NCBI GenBank assembly: GCA_023450835.1
Contig: JAEXGM010000123.1
Location: 1 to 7,391, forward strand
Direction: 5' to 3'
Source of the DNA: Bacillota bacterium
Lineage (GTDB): Bacteria; Bacillota; Clostridia; Lachnospirales; Lachnospiraceae
Length of the DNA stretch: 7,391 nucleotides
Each line of letters begins with the position of its first letter. The first letter of the stretch is position 1. The notes under the pieces were generated by a model, which worked only from the letters and a program-made list of their open reading frames with translations, searched no databases and was not told the origin of the DNA. This document shows positions 1-5,785 of the stretch, piece after piece. The position numbers and the translations under genes were made by a program.

Positions 1-147
1 TTCATTATATTGATATTCGAATAAATGATGGTTTGCAGGCCATCCGTGCATAAACAGGATGGGTTTATCCCCCTGAGGATTAATGTCATTCACATAAATC
101 CTTACGCCAGGTTCTACCGTAATATAATATTCCATAAACTGCACCAT
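1..147 (-). CDS. alpha/beta hydrolase, N-terminal fragment cut by window edge
   Basis: Reading the minus strand from an ATG at 147-145, an open frame of 49 codons runs off the left edge. Residues 29-37 read PILFMHGWP: a hydrophobic strand followed by the HGWP motif, which in the alpha/beta hydrolase fold (haloperoxidase / epoxide-hydrolase-like members) lies after strand beta-3 and shapes the oxyanion hole. The preceding EPGVRIYVNDINPQGDKP matches the usual N-terminal beta hairpin of these enzymes. The nucleophile elbow, acid and histidine lie outside the window, so substrate and activity cannot be stated. The start is uncertain: a second ATG at 135-133 (MEYYITVEPG) is equally plausible, and neither has a good ribosome binding site. 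The gene begins about 60 bases after the stop of the S8 protease on the same strand with no terminator between, so co-transcription is likely. Confidence 0.8.
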   Translation of the reverse strand, partial: MVQFMEYYITVEPGVRIYVNDINPQGDKPILFMHGWPANHHLFEYQYNE

Positions 148-207
148 TATTTCTATTTTAGTAATAGAATATTCCAACGAAATAATTTTGCCACTGTTTA
201 CACAATA

Positions 208-1914
208 TTATATATCCATGAAGTCCCTTAAGGTACTAATAATACCCGGCGGATTCAATATCCCATAACCCCAGTCTTCATTAGGATATTTCATATCCTT
301 CTGCCTTTCGGCACTTAACTGAAATATATGTTTTACATGAGCTGTATTTAGGAAGTTGGCCCTTCCTTCCACAATCCCCCATTGCAATATATGTGCTGCA
401 ATGCCTGCAGTAACGGCAGCTGCAATACTGCTTCCGCTGGCCGAAACATAAGAGTTATTCAGAAAAGGGGCAAGAATATTAACACCCGGAGCAGCAATAT
501 CCGGTTTAGGGACACCGTCCACATTAAATCCTCTGCTGGAGTAATGGTCCAACTCTCCGGTACTTTTATCATAACTGGCAACGGTTATAATCCCGGTATT
601 GTTAGCAGGTCCAACTATTGTTGTATTGGTATTCGGTTTATTAAAACAAGTACCTTCATGAAGGAAATTATGCAGTGTAAGCCATAAATGAAATTCTCTC
701 GGCAAATCCCCCATAGAACCAAACACCATAAAGGTCCAATTCCCTTCAAGGGGCTTATGAATTCGAAATATAATTGACTGGTTATGAAAAGATGGAATTC
801 CAACGATACTGTCTGCTATTACTAACATCTTCTCATATTGTTTGATCGTAGTCTGTCCGTCAATAGGCGGAATACGGACAAGGAACTCCCCGGAAGGCAA
901 GTATATGTCAACCCAGAAGAAATTAGGGGATACTCCCCAGAACTGTATCATAAATCCCGGGTCATCTTTTGCAACCTGAAGGTCCACATAATCCGAAATA
1001 GAATTCCCTGTAATGTTGCCATAATAGTGATTTTCTCGGTTGGCCTCATTTCCGGCTGCCGTTACAAATATAAGGCCCGGTTTCTCACCAAGTCTTGCAT
1101 AGAAAGTGCTGCCTATTCGAAGACCTGCATGATCCACCATGTTATTTCCAACACCTAAACATATTACAATAGGCTTTTTCTGCTTTGCTGCAATACGATT
1201 CAGATATTCAACCCCTGCTATAATATCATTCTCCTGATAACAGGGAATCCCATCGGGTATTAAAAACATTTCTTTTAAGTACTGTTTTGCCGGTTTTAGT
1301 TTAACAATAACAAGTTCTGCTTCCGTTGCAATACCCCTGAAATCATTCGCTTCGTCCCAGTTGCCGCAGGCAATTCCCGCCATCATGGTGCCATGACCGA
1401 TATCATCTGTCATAGGAACAATAGAAAGAGGGTCTTCATTTTTCAGAGCATAATTAATCTCCTCACTGTTATATTCCGTACCATAATAAAGCCCTTGCGG
1501 ATACCCTTCCAGGCTTTTCATGCTCTGATCCCAGATTGAAATAATTTTAGTTGTATTGTCACTCTTTCGAAAAGCCGGATGCCGGTAATCAATACCGGTA
1601 TCGACAAAACCAATTAAAACCCCTTTGCCGCTGCTCTGTTCCAGATTATATGGTACACGATTGGCGGCGGATTCCTTGTCAATATCCGAGCCTAAAAGCC
1701 CATAGCATCCGGGAATGGAATAATAACCATATTGATTAATACTGCTTAGCGGAACCCTTTCTATCGGAATATATGCAAATGCAATATTGTCATTGATTCG
1801 AATTACAACATCACCCGTGAACTTTTGCATCACCTCCGGGTCATTCCAATTATCCAATATTATATCAGCATAATCTTCACTGGTAATCTTATATCTGTCA
1901 GCCTCATCCATCAT
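208..1914 (-). CDS. S8 family subtilisin-like serine protease, Csp-like
   Basis: Subtilase of 568 residues. The catalytic triad is intact: Asp105 in VDTGIDYRHPAF, His174 in DIGHGTMMAG and Ser496 in SASGSSIAAA, with oxyanion Asn289 in TAAGNEAN. Residues 1 to about 92 form a prodomain-like segment with no signal peptide or membrane helix, so the enzyme is probably cytoplasmic or spore-located. Between Asn289 and Ser496 lies an insert of about 130 residues (roughly 308-415) rich in beta strands, matching the jelly-roll insertion known from clostridial CspB germination proteases; total length also matches CspB (about 565). Csp proteases activate the cortex hydrolase SleC during spore germination, but many clostridia encode extra paralogues of unknown substrate, and no sleC or csp neighbours are present. 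The ORF opens with two adjacent ATG codons (1914 and 1911) and only a weak ribosome binding site. It follows the flavoprotein gene by 55 bases. Confidence 0.93.
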   Translation of the reverse strand: MMDEADRYKITSEDYADIILDNWNDPEVMQKFTGDVVIRINDNIAFAYIPIERVPLSSINQYGYYSIPGCYGLLGSDIDKESAANRVPYNLEQSSGKGVLIGFVDTGIDYRHPAFRKSDNTTKIISIWDQSMKSLEGYPQGLYYGTEYNSEEINYALKNEDPLSIVPMTDDIGHGTMMAGIACGNWDEANDFRGIATEAELVIVKLKPAKQYLKEMFLIPDGIPCYQENDIIAGVEYLNRIAAKQKKPIVICLGVGNNMVDHAGLRIGSTFYARLGEKPGLIFVTAAGNEANRENHYYGNITGNSISDYVDLQVAKDDPGFMIQFWGVSPNFFWVDIYLPSGEFLVRIPPIDGQTTIKQYEKMLVIADSIVGIPSFHNQSIIFRIHKPLEGNWTFMVFGSMGDLPREFHLWLTLHNFLHEGTCFNKPNTNTTIVGPANNTGIITVASYDKSTGELDHYSSRGFNVDGVPKPDIAAPGVNILAPFLNNSYVSASGSSIAAAVTAGIAAHILQWGIVEGRANFLNTAHVKHIFQLSAERQKDMKYPNEDWGYGILNPPGIISTLRDFMDI

Positions 1915-1969
1915 GGTCTACCCAAAAAAGTGGTTAATAATCTATATGATTGCTATCCCAAAGTATGCC

Positions 1970-3301
1970 TTATGAATGGAGGATATTATTTCTGATATAA
2001 TTGATGGAACATCCTACATTTAACCCCTCTGTTACTTTGACCAGCTTCCTTGTATCCCCTATTAAGATAGCTCCAACCAGCCTGTTTTCTATAAAATAAT
2101 ATTTTTCATAATTCATCTCTTCTTTGTCGACATATTCAAGTGTCTGATACTCCAGCTCTGCATTCTTGCCGTTATCTCCTCCCGCAAACAGAGCTGTCCT
2201 CATACCTTCAAAGCTTAATGCCGGAGGATTCAGTTCATACTCTGTCTCTTCGCCGGCTGCATTACAACCTGCTGTTTTTCCCATTTGAATAGCCTGAGAC
2301 CATACGGCATAATTAACGCCGCCATACTCCGCACAGTCGCCGCAGGCATAAATACCTTCCACACCGGTTTCCATCTTTTCATTAACAACAATTGCCCGGT
2401 TGACAGGAATACCGCTTAACTTGGCAATATCTACATTCGCTCTGATGCCGCAGGATATAATTACAAGATCAGCCTCATAAAATTCACCGGTCTGCAAAGC
2501 TACTCCTGTTACCTTGTCACCTCCCGTAATTTCACTGATAGAAGCATTTACCCGGAATTCGATACCTGTCTTGCTAATCAGATTGCCTAATATTTCGCCT
2601 GCTTTATCATCTAACTGTCTGACCATTAGCTTGTCCGCAACTTCAAGGACAGTGACAGCACACAGTTTACTTAACTCCCATGCGGCTTCAAGGCCAAGAA
2701 CACCTCCGCCTATGACGACAGCCCGCTTTGCAGTCCTACCCAGTTCGCCGGCCCGCTTTACATCCTCCATATTGCGGATTGCGATTACTTCCGGTTTGCC
2801 GCTCCCTTTAACAGGAGGTATGAAACATTCCGCTCCCAGGGCATAGATACATTTATCATAAGCAATATTTCTGCCATCTTTTAGACAGACTGTTTTATTA
2901 TCTATATCAAGCTTTGTAATCTCTGCATTCAAAATATTTGTTATATTGTTCTCCTCGTACCAATCCGGCTGATGAATTAAAATTTCCTGTGCTGAAACAA
3001 GAGAACTCAAGCTTTTAGTGAGCATAGGCCGGTTATAGCTAAGTTCTCCTTCCTTTGATATCATAATGATAGAACAGGTTTCATTCCGCTCTCGTATAGC
3101 TTCGGCCGCACTGACTCCCGCTGCCCCATTACCCAGAATAACAAAGGTCTCACTCGTATCCTTTTTGAAGCTTACATCATCCTCTTCATAAGGGATAAAA
3201 TAATCCCTTCCTACACCACAAACCGGACAGGTGTCCAGCTCCGAATCAAAGATTTCTCCGCAAACAATACATTTTACCAGTGTTCTCTTCCCTTTTGGCA
3301 T
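1970..3301 (-). CDS. rubredoxin-like domain fused to FAD/NADH-dependent oxidoreductase (NADH:rubredoxin reductase type)
   Basis: Pyridine-nucleotide disulfide oxidoreductase-fold flavoprotein, 443 residues from ATG 3301. Residues 7-37 hold four cysteines (C11, C14, C25, C28) in a CxxCG-x9-CPxCG pattern, a short rubredoxin-like iron (or zinc) knuckle like the tail of rubrerythrins. The FAD Rossmann motif GNGAAG is at 57-62, the NAD(P) motif IGGGVLGLE at 197-205, with Glu220 ending the following strand (favours NADH), and the second FAD motif GIYACGDCAE at 316-325. Known relatives such as the clostridial NADH:rubredoxin oxidoreductase pass electrons from NADH to rubredoxin for oxygen and peroxide reduction; the fused domain suggests internal electron transfer, which is inference. 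A GTG at 3304 is also in frame, but the ribosome binding site AGGAGA (3309-3314) is 7 bases from ATG 3301 and only 4 from GTG. First gene of a probable three-gene operon. Confidence 0.9.
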   Translation of the reverse strand: MPKGKRTLVKCIVCGEIFDSELDTCPVCGVGRDYFIPYEEDDVSFKKDTSETFVILGNGAAGVSAAEAIRERNETCSIIMISKEGELSYNRPMLTKSLSSLVSAQEILIHQPDWYEENNITNILNAEITKLDIDNKTVCLKDGRNIAYDKCIYALGAECFIPPVKGSGKPEVIAIRNMEDVKRAGELGRTAKRAVVIGGGVLGLEAAWELSKLCAVTVLEVADKLMVRQLDDKAGEILGNLISKTGIEFRVNASISEITGGDKVTGVALQTGEFYEADLVIISCGIRANVDIAKLSGIPVNRAIVVNEKMETGVEGIYACGDCAEYGGVNYAVWSQAIQMGKTAGCNAAGEETEYELNPPALSFEGMRTALFAGGDNGKNAELEYQTLEYVDKEEMNYEKYYFIENRLVGAILIGDTRKLVKVTEGLNVGCSINYIRNNILHS

Positions 3302-3308
3302 CACATAG

Positions 3309-3314
3309 TCTCCT
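3309..3314 (-). promoter_or_regulatory. ribosome binding site fixing the flavoprotein start
   Basis: Minus-strand AGGAGA lies 7 bases before ATG 3301-3299, an ideal spacing, and only 4 bases before the in-frame GTG 3304-3302. An out-of-frame ATG at 3306-3304 is closed at once by TGA. This supports ATG 3301 as the start. Confidence 0.75.
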
Positions 3315-3332
3315 GTTCTTTTTGTGTTTTGT

Positions 3333-3345
3333 GGATATTATATCC
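3333..3345. repeat. 13-base palindrome in the flavoprotein 5' UTR
   Basis: GGATAT-T-ATATCC is a perfect inverted repeat with 6-base arms around one base, about 13-25 bases downstream of the predicted transcription start and 19 bases before the ribosome binding site. Its place suits a repressor operator. It does not fit the PerR or Rex consensus as I know them, and a chance palindrome in AT-rich DNA is possible. Confidence 0.4.
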
Positions 3346-3364
3346 TTATTCCCCAATTTCTATC

Positions 3365-3393
3365 ATTATATTCTATCAGGAGTTACAGGTCAA
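3365..3393 (-). promoter_or_regulatory. sigma-A type promoter of the flavoprotein-protease operon
   Basis: Minus strand -35 TTGACC (3393-3388), 17-base spacer, -10 TATAAT (3370-3365). The predicted start is near 3358, giving a 5' UTR of about 57 bases. It lies just beyond the terminator of the upstream DUF975 gene. The UTR contains a 13-base palindrome (3333-3345). Confidence 0.8.
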
Positions 3394-3396
3394 TAT

Positions 3397-3452
3397 AAGA
3401 AAAAGCTGTGATATTGGCTATCTTTTGATAGGATAGCCAGCGTCACAGCTTT
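3397..3452 (-). terminator. intrinsic terminator of the DUF975 gene
   Basis: Arms 3402-3411 and 3443-3452 pair over 10 bp, then a 3x3 internal loop, then arms 3415-3422 and 3432-3439 pair over 8 bp around a 9-base loop. On the minus strand the stem is followed by TTTTTCTT, a typical U-tract. On the plus strand only three T follow, so it mainly acts on leftward transcription. It starts 34 bases after the DUF975 stop. Confidence 0.9.
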
Positions 3453-3486
3453 AGATAACAGTATTAATCTAACACTTATTAGTTAA

Positions 3487-4191
3487 TTATTCATCGTTCA
3501 GGTTGTATCCGGACTGTTCCTCTCTTCTGGACACATGCAGGTAGAATGCAGCAGTAGCGGCCTGAATATAAGGTGCTACCCACAGTAAACCAATCAAGAA
3601 TGTAACAAATCCTAAAAGAATCCATCCAAGGAAACTGAACTGAAGGCAGAAATATTTCCATTTATAGCCCTTCATCATTTCCTTTGACTGACTGATAGCT
3701 TCCATAATACCGATTTCAGGATTTTCAGCCATGATATAAGGCGCCATTGCGTAACGGAAACTTGCAATAATACCTGGAATTACCAATAACAATGACCAAA
3801 GGAATGTAAACAGACCAATCATGAAAAACAGGCCGAATATTTTAAATAACTTACCAATTCTTGAAAAGATATTCTCAAAACGATAATCGCTTCCTTTGAT
3901 AAGATTGATATTAAAATAATAATAGCCTACACTGATAGCCAATACAACGAAATTCACTAAAATCGTTAACACGAAGTATGCAAGCACACCCATAGGTGAT
4001 GGTAAAGCACCTTCATTCAAATAAGTAAAACTACCAAAGCTCATCAACCCGGTAAGTGCCAATGCAAATTGAACGATATAGGTCAATGCTATACTGATTG
4101 CTTCCACTGCAAAGCCGGTACCCACTGCCAGCCCCCAGTTTCCTTTCAGAGCTTCTCTCGCTCTTGCTCTGTAATCTCTTGCTCTTAACAT
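3487..4191 (-). CDS. DUF975 family integral membrane protein
   Basis: Protein of 234 residues with several hydrophobic helices (about 20-50, 68-95, 115-142, 180-207). The stretch from 133 to 190 is the family signature: a helix ending LLLVIPGI, then SFRYAMAPYIMAENPEIGIMEAI, SKEMMKGYKWKYF and an FLGW helix, followed by APYIQAATAAFY near 206-217. The N-terminus (LRARDYRARAREALKGNWG) is the usual amphipathic opening of DUF975 proteins. The family is common in Firmicutes and has no established function; a role in membrane or envelope homeostasis would be a guess. The start at 4191 is fixed by a GGGAGGA ribosome binding site (4197-4203) 5 bases upstream. The gene has its own promoter and terminator, so it appears to be monocistronic. 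Confidence 0.92.
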   Translation of the reverse strand: MLRARDYRARAREALKGNWGLAVGTGFAVEAISIALTYIVQFALALTGLMSFGSFTYLNEGALPSPMGVLAYFVLTILVNFVVLAISVGYYYFNINLIKGSDYRFENIFSRIGKLFKIFGLFFMIGLFTFLWSLLLVIPGIIASFRYAMAPYIMAENPEIGIMEAISQSKEMMKGYKWKYFCLQFSFLGWILLGFVTFLIGLLWVAPYIQAATAAFYLHVSRREEQSGYNLNDE

Positions 4192-4224
4192 AAAAGTCCT
4201 CCCTATTATAAGTAATTTTGTATT

Positions 4225-4260
4225 TTCTTATATCAGGAATGAATCTCCCGAATATAAGAA
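4225..4260 (-). promoter_or_regulatory. hairpin in the 5' UTR of the DUF975 gene
   Basis: Perfect 9-base inverted repeat: TTCTTATAT at 4225-4233 and ATATAAGAA at 4252-4260, with an 18-base interior that can add a few G-C and G-U pairs. It lies between the predicted transcription start (about 4272) and the ribosome binding site (4197-4203). No U-tract follows, so it is not a terminator; it could be an operator or an mRNA-stabilising 5' hairpin. Confidence 0.5.
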
Positions 4261-4278
4261 TATGCAAAGAACAAAACT

Positions 4279-4306
4279 ATTATAACATAAAAGAAAATAA
4301 AGTCAA
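4279..4306 (-). promoter_or_regulatory. sigma-A type promoter of the DUF975 gene
   Basis: Minus strand -35 TTGACT (4306-4301), 16-base spacer, -10 TATAAT (4284-4279). The predicted start near 4272 gives a leader of about 80 bases containing the 4225-4260 hairpin. Confidence 0.8.
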
Positions 4307-4353
4307 TTTATGTAATAAAATAGTCCAGGCTTTTTACTGGTAATTTACATCAT

Positions 4354-4752
4354 TCAGGAAATCAGGCTGTTAATATCATCCGCATCTTCTCTGTCTCTTT
4401 TGTAAAAATGCCCTGCTATCAGAGTAAATATTCCTGCAAAACACAAGGTCTGAAGAATAAGCGTTTTTATATCTGTAAGAACAAACCAGTGAAAGAAATA
4501 AGATGCTGCTAAATAGATAGGATAAAATATCATTGCTTCCGTAAGCATAAAAGAAAAGTAACTTTTAAAGGGAAACTTCATCAATAATAGGTTAATACTC
4601 TCTATAATAATAAGAAATAAAATCAACTGCAGATTAAAAATATTGCTGCTCTGCTGATATCCGCCAAGCATATTAAAAACTGACCGGAACAAAGATGAAT
4701 ACATATAACAAAGAGCCATACTTGTAATAAATAGTTTTCTATTATGTTTCAT
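4354..4752 (-). CDS. small four-helix membrane protein paired with LytTR regulator (DUF3021-like)
   Basis: Protein of 132 residues with four predicted membrane helices (about 8-28, 38-58, 66-92, 97-117) and a charged C-terminal tail (YKRDREDADDINSLIS), probably cytoplasmic. Size, topology and tail resemble DUF3021 proteins, which are habitually encoded beside LytTR regulators, but no motif makes the family certain. Its ATG overlaps the upstream LytTR gene's TGA in an ATGA junction (4749-4752), so the two are translationally coupled, and an AGGAGG ribosome binding site (4759-4764) lies 6 bases before the ATG. In streptococcal LytTR regulatory systems such as HdrRM and BrsRM, the membrane partner inhibits the regulator; by context this protein may sequester or sense for its partner. 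That role is inference. Confidence 0.8.
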   Translation of the reverse strand: MKHNRKLFITSMALCYMYSSLFRSVFNMLGGYQQSSNIFNLQLILFLIIIESINLLLMKFPFKSYFSFMLTEAMIFYPIYLAASYFFHWFVLTDIKTLILQTLCFAGIFTLIAGHFYKRDREDADDINSLIS

Positions 4753-5201
4753 GTCAGACCTCCTCTTAATAAGAGCTTTTCTTTTAACAATTGTATATAA
4801 TTTCTTGATACGATAACTTTCTCGTTATTTTTTAATGTAGCTTCCAGCCTATGGTTTACCATAGGTTTTACTTTTAAAAGACAAGAGCTGTTCACGATAC
4901 AGTTTTTACTGATCCTGACAAAAGGTGTTGTGCTTAATTTACTCTCCAGCTCACTAAGACTCTCCTTCGCTTCATAAATTCTATCCTTAGTATAGGCAAA
5001 GGTCTTGCCGTCTGCCGAATCAAAATAAAAAATACTTTCCAACGGAATATGATAGCTTTCATTCCCTTTGTAGAGCACAATTGAAAAGGAATATTGGCGT
5101 ATCATTTCTATCAAATGTTTCAGTCTGTCATCCAGATAGCTGCAGTTGATAATGATTTCATCCTCCGTATACGCCATATCCTGGTTTACTGTTACCTTCA
5201 T
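4749..5201 (-). CDS. LytTR DNA-binding domain transcriptional regulator without receiver domain
   Basis: Protein of 150 residues. Residues from about 45 to 145 are a LytTR domain: IPLESIFYFDSADGKTFAYT, then the LSELESKL helix, FVRISKNCIVNSSCLLKVKP and the closing strand and helix VIVSRNYIQLLKEKL. The N-terminal 40 residues (MKVTVNQDMAYTEDEIIINC and a short helix) are the small domain usual in stand-alone LytTR proteins; there is no phospho-acceptor receiver domain. LytTR proteins bind paired direct repeats in promoters and often control their own operon. The start is fixed by an excellent AAGGAGG (5208-5214) 6 bases upstream. It is the first gene of a two-gene unit with the membrane protein, so control through that partner rather than by phosphorylation is likely. 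Confidence 0.93.
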   Translation of the reverse strand: MKVTVNQDMAYTEDEIIINCSYLDDRLKHLIEMIRQYSFSIVLYKGNESYHIPLESIFYFDSADGKTFAYTKDRIYEAKESLSELESKLSTTPFVRISKNCIVNSSCLLKVKPMVNHRLEATLKNNEKVIVSRNYIQLLKEKLLLRGGLT

Positions 5202-5254
5202 TTACCCCCTCCTTATCTATCTTACCTTCCTTACACTTTTTAATTTTCATATGA

Positions 5255-5287
5255 ATTGATTATATCTTATAACCATTACTAATCAAT
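5255..5287 (-). promoter_or_regulatory. promoter of the LytTR pair with spanning inverted repeat
   Basis: Minus strand -35 TTGATT (5286-5281), 16-base spacer, -10 TATAAT (5264-5259); the start is expected near 5252, about 50 bases before the LytTR ATG. An inverted repeat of 8 bases, ATTGATTA (5255-5262) and TAATCAAT (5280-5287), covers both promoter hexamers with 17 bases between arms, so a bound dimer would block polymerase. The promoter is moderately good; the operator role is inference. Confidence 0.6.
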
Positions 5288-5354
5288 AGCTAATCGCCAA
5301 AATACCCTGTCTCCGGCTTAAGATGCCTCTAAATAATTCATTACCCCATGGCAT

Positions 5355-5389
5355 AAAAAACTCCCCTGAAAACTTACCTTTCAGGAGAG
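5355..5389 (-). terminator. intrinsic terminator of the amtB-glnK operon
   Basis: Arms 5379-5389 and 5361-5371 form an 11-bp stem (one G-U pair) around a 7-base loop, followed on the minus strand by six T (5360-5355). It lies 21 bases after the PII stop codon and ends the nitrogen unit. Confidence 0.93.
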
Positions 5390-5409
5390 CCCGTTTTATT
5401 ATTCTGCTA

Positions 5410-5748
5410 TTATAAAGCTTTTTCACCGCGTTCTTTCGTACGGATTCTGATACAGTCTGTAACTTCTGTAACAAATATCTTACCATCGCCGAATTTACCG
5501 GTTTGAGCGATGCTTATTATCGTATCAATGATTTCCTCCAGACGTTCGTCCGGCACAACCAGCATAATCTCAATCTTTGGAAGTGTATTCATGATGATGG
5601 TATTACCTCTGACATACTCCGTAAAACCATACTGCTTTCCACATCCTAGAACCTGGTTAATGGTGAGCCCGTTAACCTGCTGTTTCAATAAGGCATCCTT
5701 TAGAGGCTCCAGCTTCTCCGGCCTTACAATTGCTTCGATTTTCTTCAT
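5410..5748 (-). CDS. glnK: PII nitrogen regulatory protein (GlnK/GlnB type)
   Basis: PII signal protein of 112 residues, full family length. It is trimeric in known members, binds ATP/ADP and 2-oxoglutarate, and controls AmtB by inserting its T-loop into the channel. Visible hallmarks: KKIEAIVRPEKLE at the N-terminus, G37-K38-Q39 (Gln39 helps bind Mg-ATP and 2-oxoglutarate), LPK at 56-58, the B-loop TGKFGDGKIF at 83-92 and CIRIRT with Arg101 and Arg103. The T-loop reads TEYVRGNTIIMNTLPK: Ile stands at position 51, where enterobacterial PII has the uridylylated Tyr, and residue 49 is Asn rather than the phosphorylated Ser of cyanobacteria. The protein is therefore probably regulated by effectors alone. 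It lies 37 bases after amtB, with ribosome binding site AAAGGAAG (5756-5763). The pairing with amtB favours the name glnK; glnB is also used. Confidence 0.96.
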   Translation of the reverse strand: MKKIEAIVRPEKLEPLKDALLKQQVNGLTINQVLGCGKQYGFTEYVRGNTIIMNTLPKIEIMLVVPDERLEEIIDTIISIAQTGKFGDGKIFVTEVTDCIRIRTKERGEKAL

Positions 5749-5785
5749 ATACAGTCTTCCTTTCTATTCATCCATGAAAATAGTC

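Noticed and set aside
838..1158. Plus-strand frame of 106 codons inside the protease gene
   Set aside because: Antisense shadow; the protease reading is supported by its complete catalytic triad.
2514..2846. Plus-strand frame of 110 codons inside the flavoprotein gene
   Set aside because: Antisense shadow of a well-supported gene; Ser/Pro/Arg-rich translation with no domain and no ribosome binding site.
4031..4267. Minus-strand frame of 78 codons overlapping the DUF975 start
   Set aside because: It lies mostly inside the DUF975 gene and its leader in another frame, with no family resemblance; the DUF975 protein is clearly the real product.
4310..4346. Possible terminator after the four-helix membrane protein gene
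   Set aside because: The hairpin has only a 4-bp CCAG/CTGG core with a loose outer pairing and a broken T-run; too weak to call, although a stop before the DUF975 promoter would be expected here.
5283..5486. Minus-strand frame of 67 codons
   Set aside because: It overlaps the 3' end of the PII gene in another frame and runs through the operon terminator and into the LytTR promoter; the translation has no recognisable features.
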